Shown one piece after another: positions 63,135-64,000 of a stretch of DNA of 64,000 nucleotides. Made by a program: the position numbers and the translations under genes. The notes under the pieces were generated by a model, which made no database searches, had not been told where the DNA came from, and saw only the letters and a list, made by a program, of their open reading frames with translations. This DNA is from Bacillota bacterium (GTDB lineage Bacteria; Bacillota; Sulfobacillia; Sulfobacillales; Sulfobacillaceae), in the NCBI GenBank assembly GCA_021784595.1, contig JAJYHT010000057.1, forward strand, positions 51,780 to 115,779. The letters run 5' to 3'. How positions within the stretch are numbered: position 1 is the first letter of the stretch; each line of letters begins with the position of its first letter.

Positions 63135-63993
63135 GTGACATTGATCCAATGGCAAGACCGATTTGGAACCGAATCCGCGTGCCAAGACTACCTTTTTCAG
63201 CAGCGATGGCCGAAGGGTTTTGTGTGCCCGAAGTGCCAGGGGACCAAATGCTGAACGGTGCATCGATCTGGTCGCACCCAGGCCCTCTATGAGTGTAGGG
63301 CGTGTGGTCATCAAAATTCGATCACGGCCCGAACGATTTTCCGTCGCACCAAATTACCCTTGCGAGCGTGGTTTTTAGCGATTTTCCTCATGGCCGTCGA
63401 TAAAGGGGGCAAATCCGCTTTGGCGCTCAGCCGAGAACTCGGCTTGCGCTATGATGCGGCCTGGCTCATGCAATAAGATCCAGTGGGCCATGACCGATCG
63501 CAATGCGCGGTATCAGTTAGCCGGCTTGGTGGAACTGGACGATGCCTACTTTGGGGGCGTCAGTCACGGCGCGGGCAAACGCGGGCGTGGGACCGACCAA
63601 GATCCGGTGGTGGTGGGCGTGAGTTTGAACGAAAAAGGCCATCCCCAATACGCGTTTTTAGAAGTGGTCGAATCGTTAAAACAGGACACGGTCCTCGAAG
63701 TGCTAAAACGGCGGGTGGATGAATCGGGGATCTGGCTGAGTGATGGCGCGGCGGCGTATGCCGCCGGAGCGAAGACGCATCACGCGGATCACCGGGTGAC
63801 GTTAAGTCGTGGTCCAGAGGCCTGCGAGGTGTTTCATTGGATCAACACCGTGATTGGTCTGGCGAAAACCTTCATTGACGGGACCTATCACGGGCGCGCC
63901 CGACGGCAACTCTATCTGGAGGAGTTTATGTACCGGTTTAACCGCCGACACATGGAGACGGGGGTCGCGGATCACTTGCTAATTGCGGCGTAA
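63135..63993 (+). pseudogene. IS1595-type transposase, disrupted
   Basis: An N-terminal zinc ribbon (CPKCQGTKC, then CRACGHQN) leads to an ISXO2-like DDE domain with VELDDAYFGGVSH, VVVGVSLNEKGHPQY, WLSDGAAAY and EEFMYRFNRR. A TGA at 63252-63254 interrupts the ribbon. Near 63475 the frame shifts by one at LMQ/KIQWAM. A complete transposase cannot be made without read-through and recoding. The right end of the element is probably at or past 64000. Confidence 0.88.
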
Positions 63994-64000
63994 CCAGCCA

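Noticed and set aside
63470..63490. Programmed frameshift in the transposase
   Set aside because: No slippery heptamer or stimulatory structure is evident, and an additional in-frame TGA upstream favours decay.
1..64000. CRISPR arrays, tRNA or rRNA genes
   Set aside because: No regular repeat-spacer pattern, no cloverleaf with a T-loop TTCGA context between genes, and no rRNA conserved stretches were seen.

Overview
The window is a chromosomal segment of a spore-forming, rod-type Firmicute of the Sulfobacillus/Thermaerobacter kind. That placement is an inference from gene content and order: alpha/beta-type SASPs, the Gpr spore protease, SpoVB, FapR and CodY are present; ComA/ComB are present; and the dnaK operon is headed by an HspR-like regulator with no HrcA or GrpE. 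Most genes read on the minus strand, and GTG/TTG starts after strong Shine-Dalgarno sequences are common.

From 30.1 kb down to 1 kb the minus strand carries the conserved Gram-positive superoperon in close to Bacillus subtilis order: fapR-plsX-fabH-degV-fabD-fabG-acpP-fabF-rnc (fatty acid and lipid synthesis under FapR), smc-ftsY, ylxM-ffh-rpsP-rimM-trmD-rplS (SRP and ribosome maturation), lepB-rbgA-rnhB, and topA-trmFO-xerC-hslV-hslU-codY. Two insertions break it. Between rnc and smc lies a plus-strand island with a LexA/S24-like regulator, a zinc-ribbon membrane protein and a class A PBP that itself starts with a zinc ribbon. Between ftsY and ylxM lies a GT4 glycosyltransferase behind a clear cyclic-di-AMP (ydaO/yuaA) riboswitch.

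From 30.1 to 38.6 kb is the ylb-type cluster (rpmF, yceD, PDZ-Lon protease ylbL, patatin ylbK, membrane protein ylbJ on the opposite strand, coaD, rsmD), with an AarF kinase, isoaspartyl dipeptidase and a Gln/Ser-rich protein inserted. From 38.7 to 44.1 kb are a NodB deacetylase, small membrane proteins, comB-comA (sulfolactate synthesis), an MFS exporter, and two SASP genes with sigma-G-type promoters.

From 44.1 to 52.4 kb are a molybdate/tungstate-type ABC transporter followed by an XRE-HTH/substrate-binding-like fusion regulator, gpr with a sigma-F-type promoter, a GT87-like membrane protein, SpoVB-like flippase and a thioredoxin-like protein. From 52.4 to 58.2 kb is the heat-shock operon hspR-dnaK-dnaJ(cbpA)-clpB. 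From 58.3 to 61.8 kb are a Yip1-like membrane protein and murQ-nagA-kinase for amino-sugar recycling. The last 2.1 kb is a decayed accessory end: an unassigned stretch, a frameshifted VapC/PIN relic and a broken IS1595-type transposase. No tRNA, rRNA or CRISPR array was seen.

No single unmistakably new system stands out. The best leads are the c-di-AMP riboswitch/glycosyltransferase pair, the HTH-substrate-binding regulator with a dyad in front of its transporter, the zinc-ribbon PBP island, and two genes (rsmD, perhaps comB) whose best start appears to be ATT.
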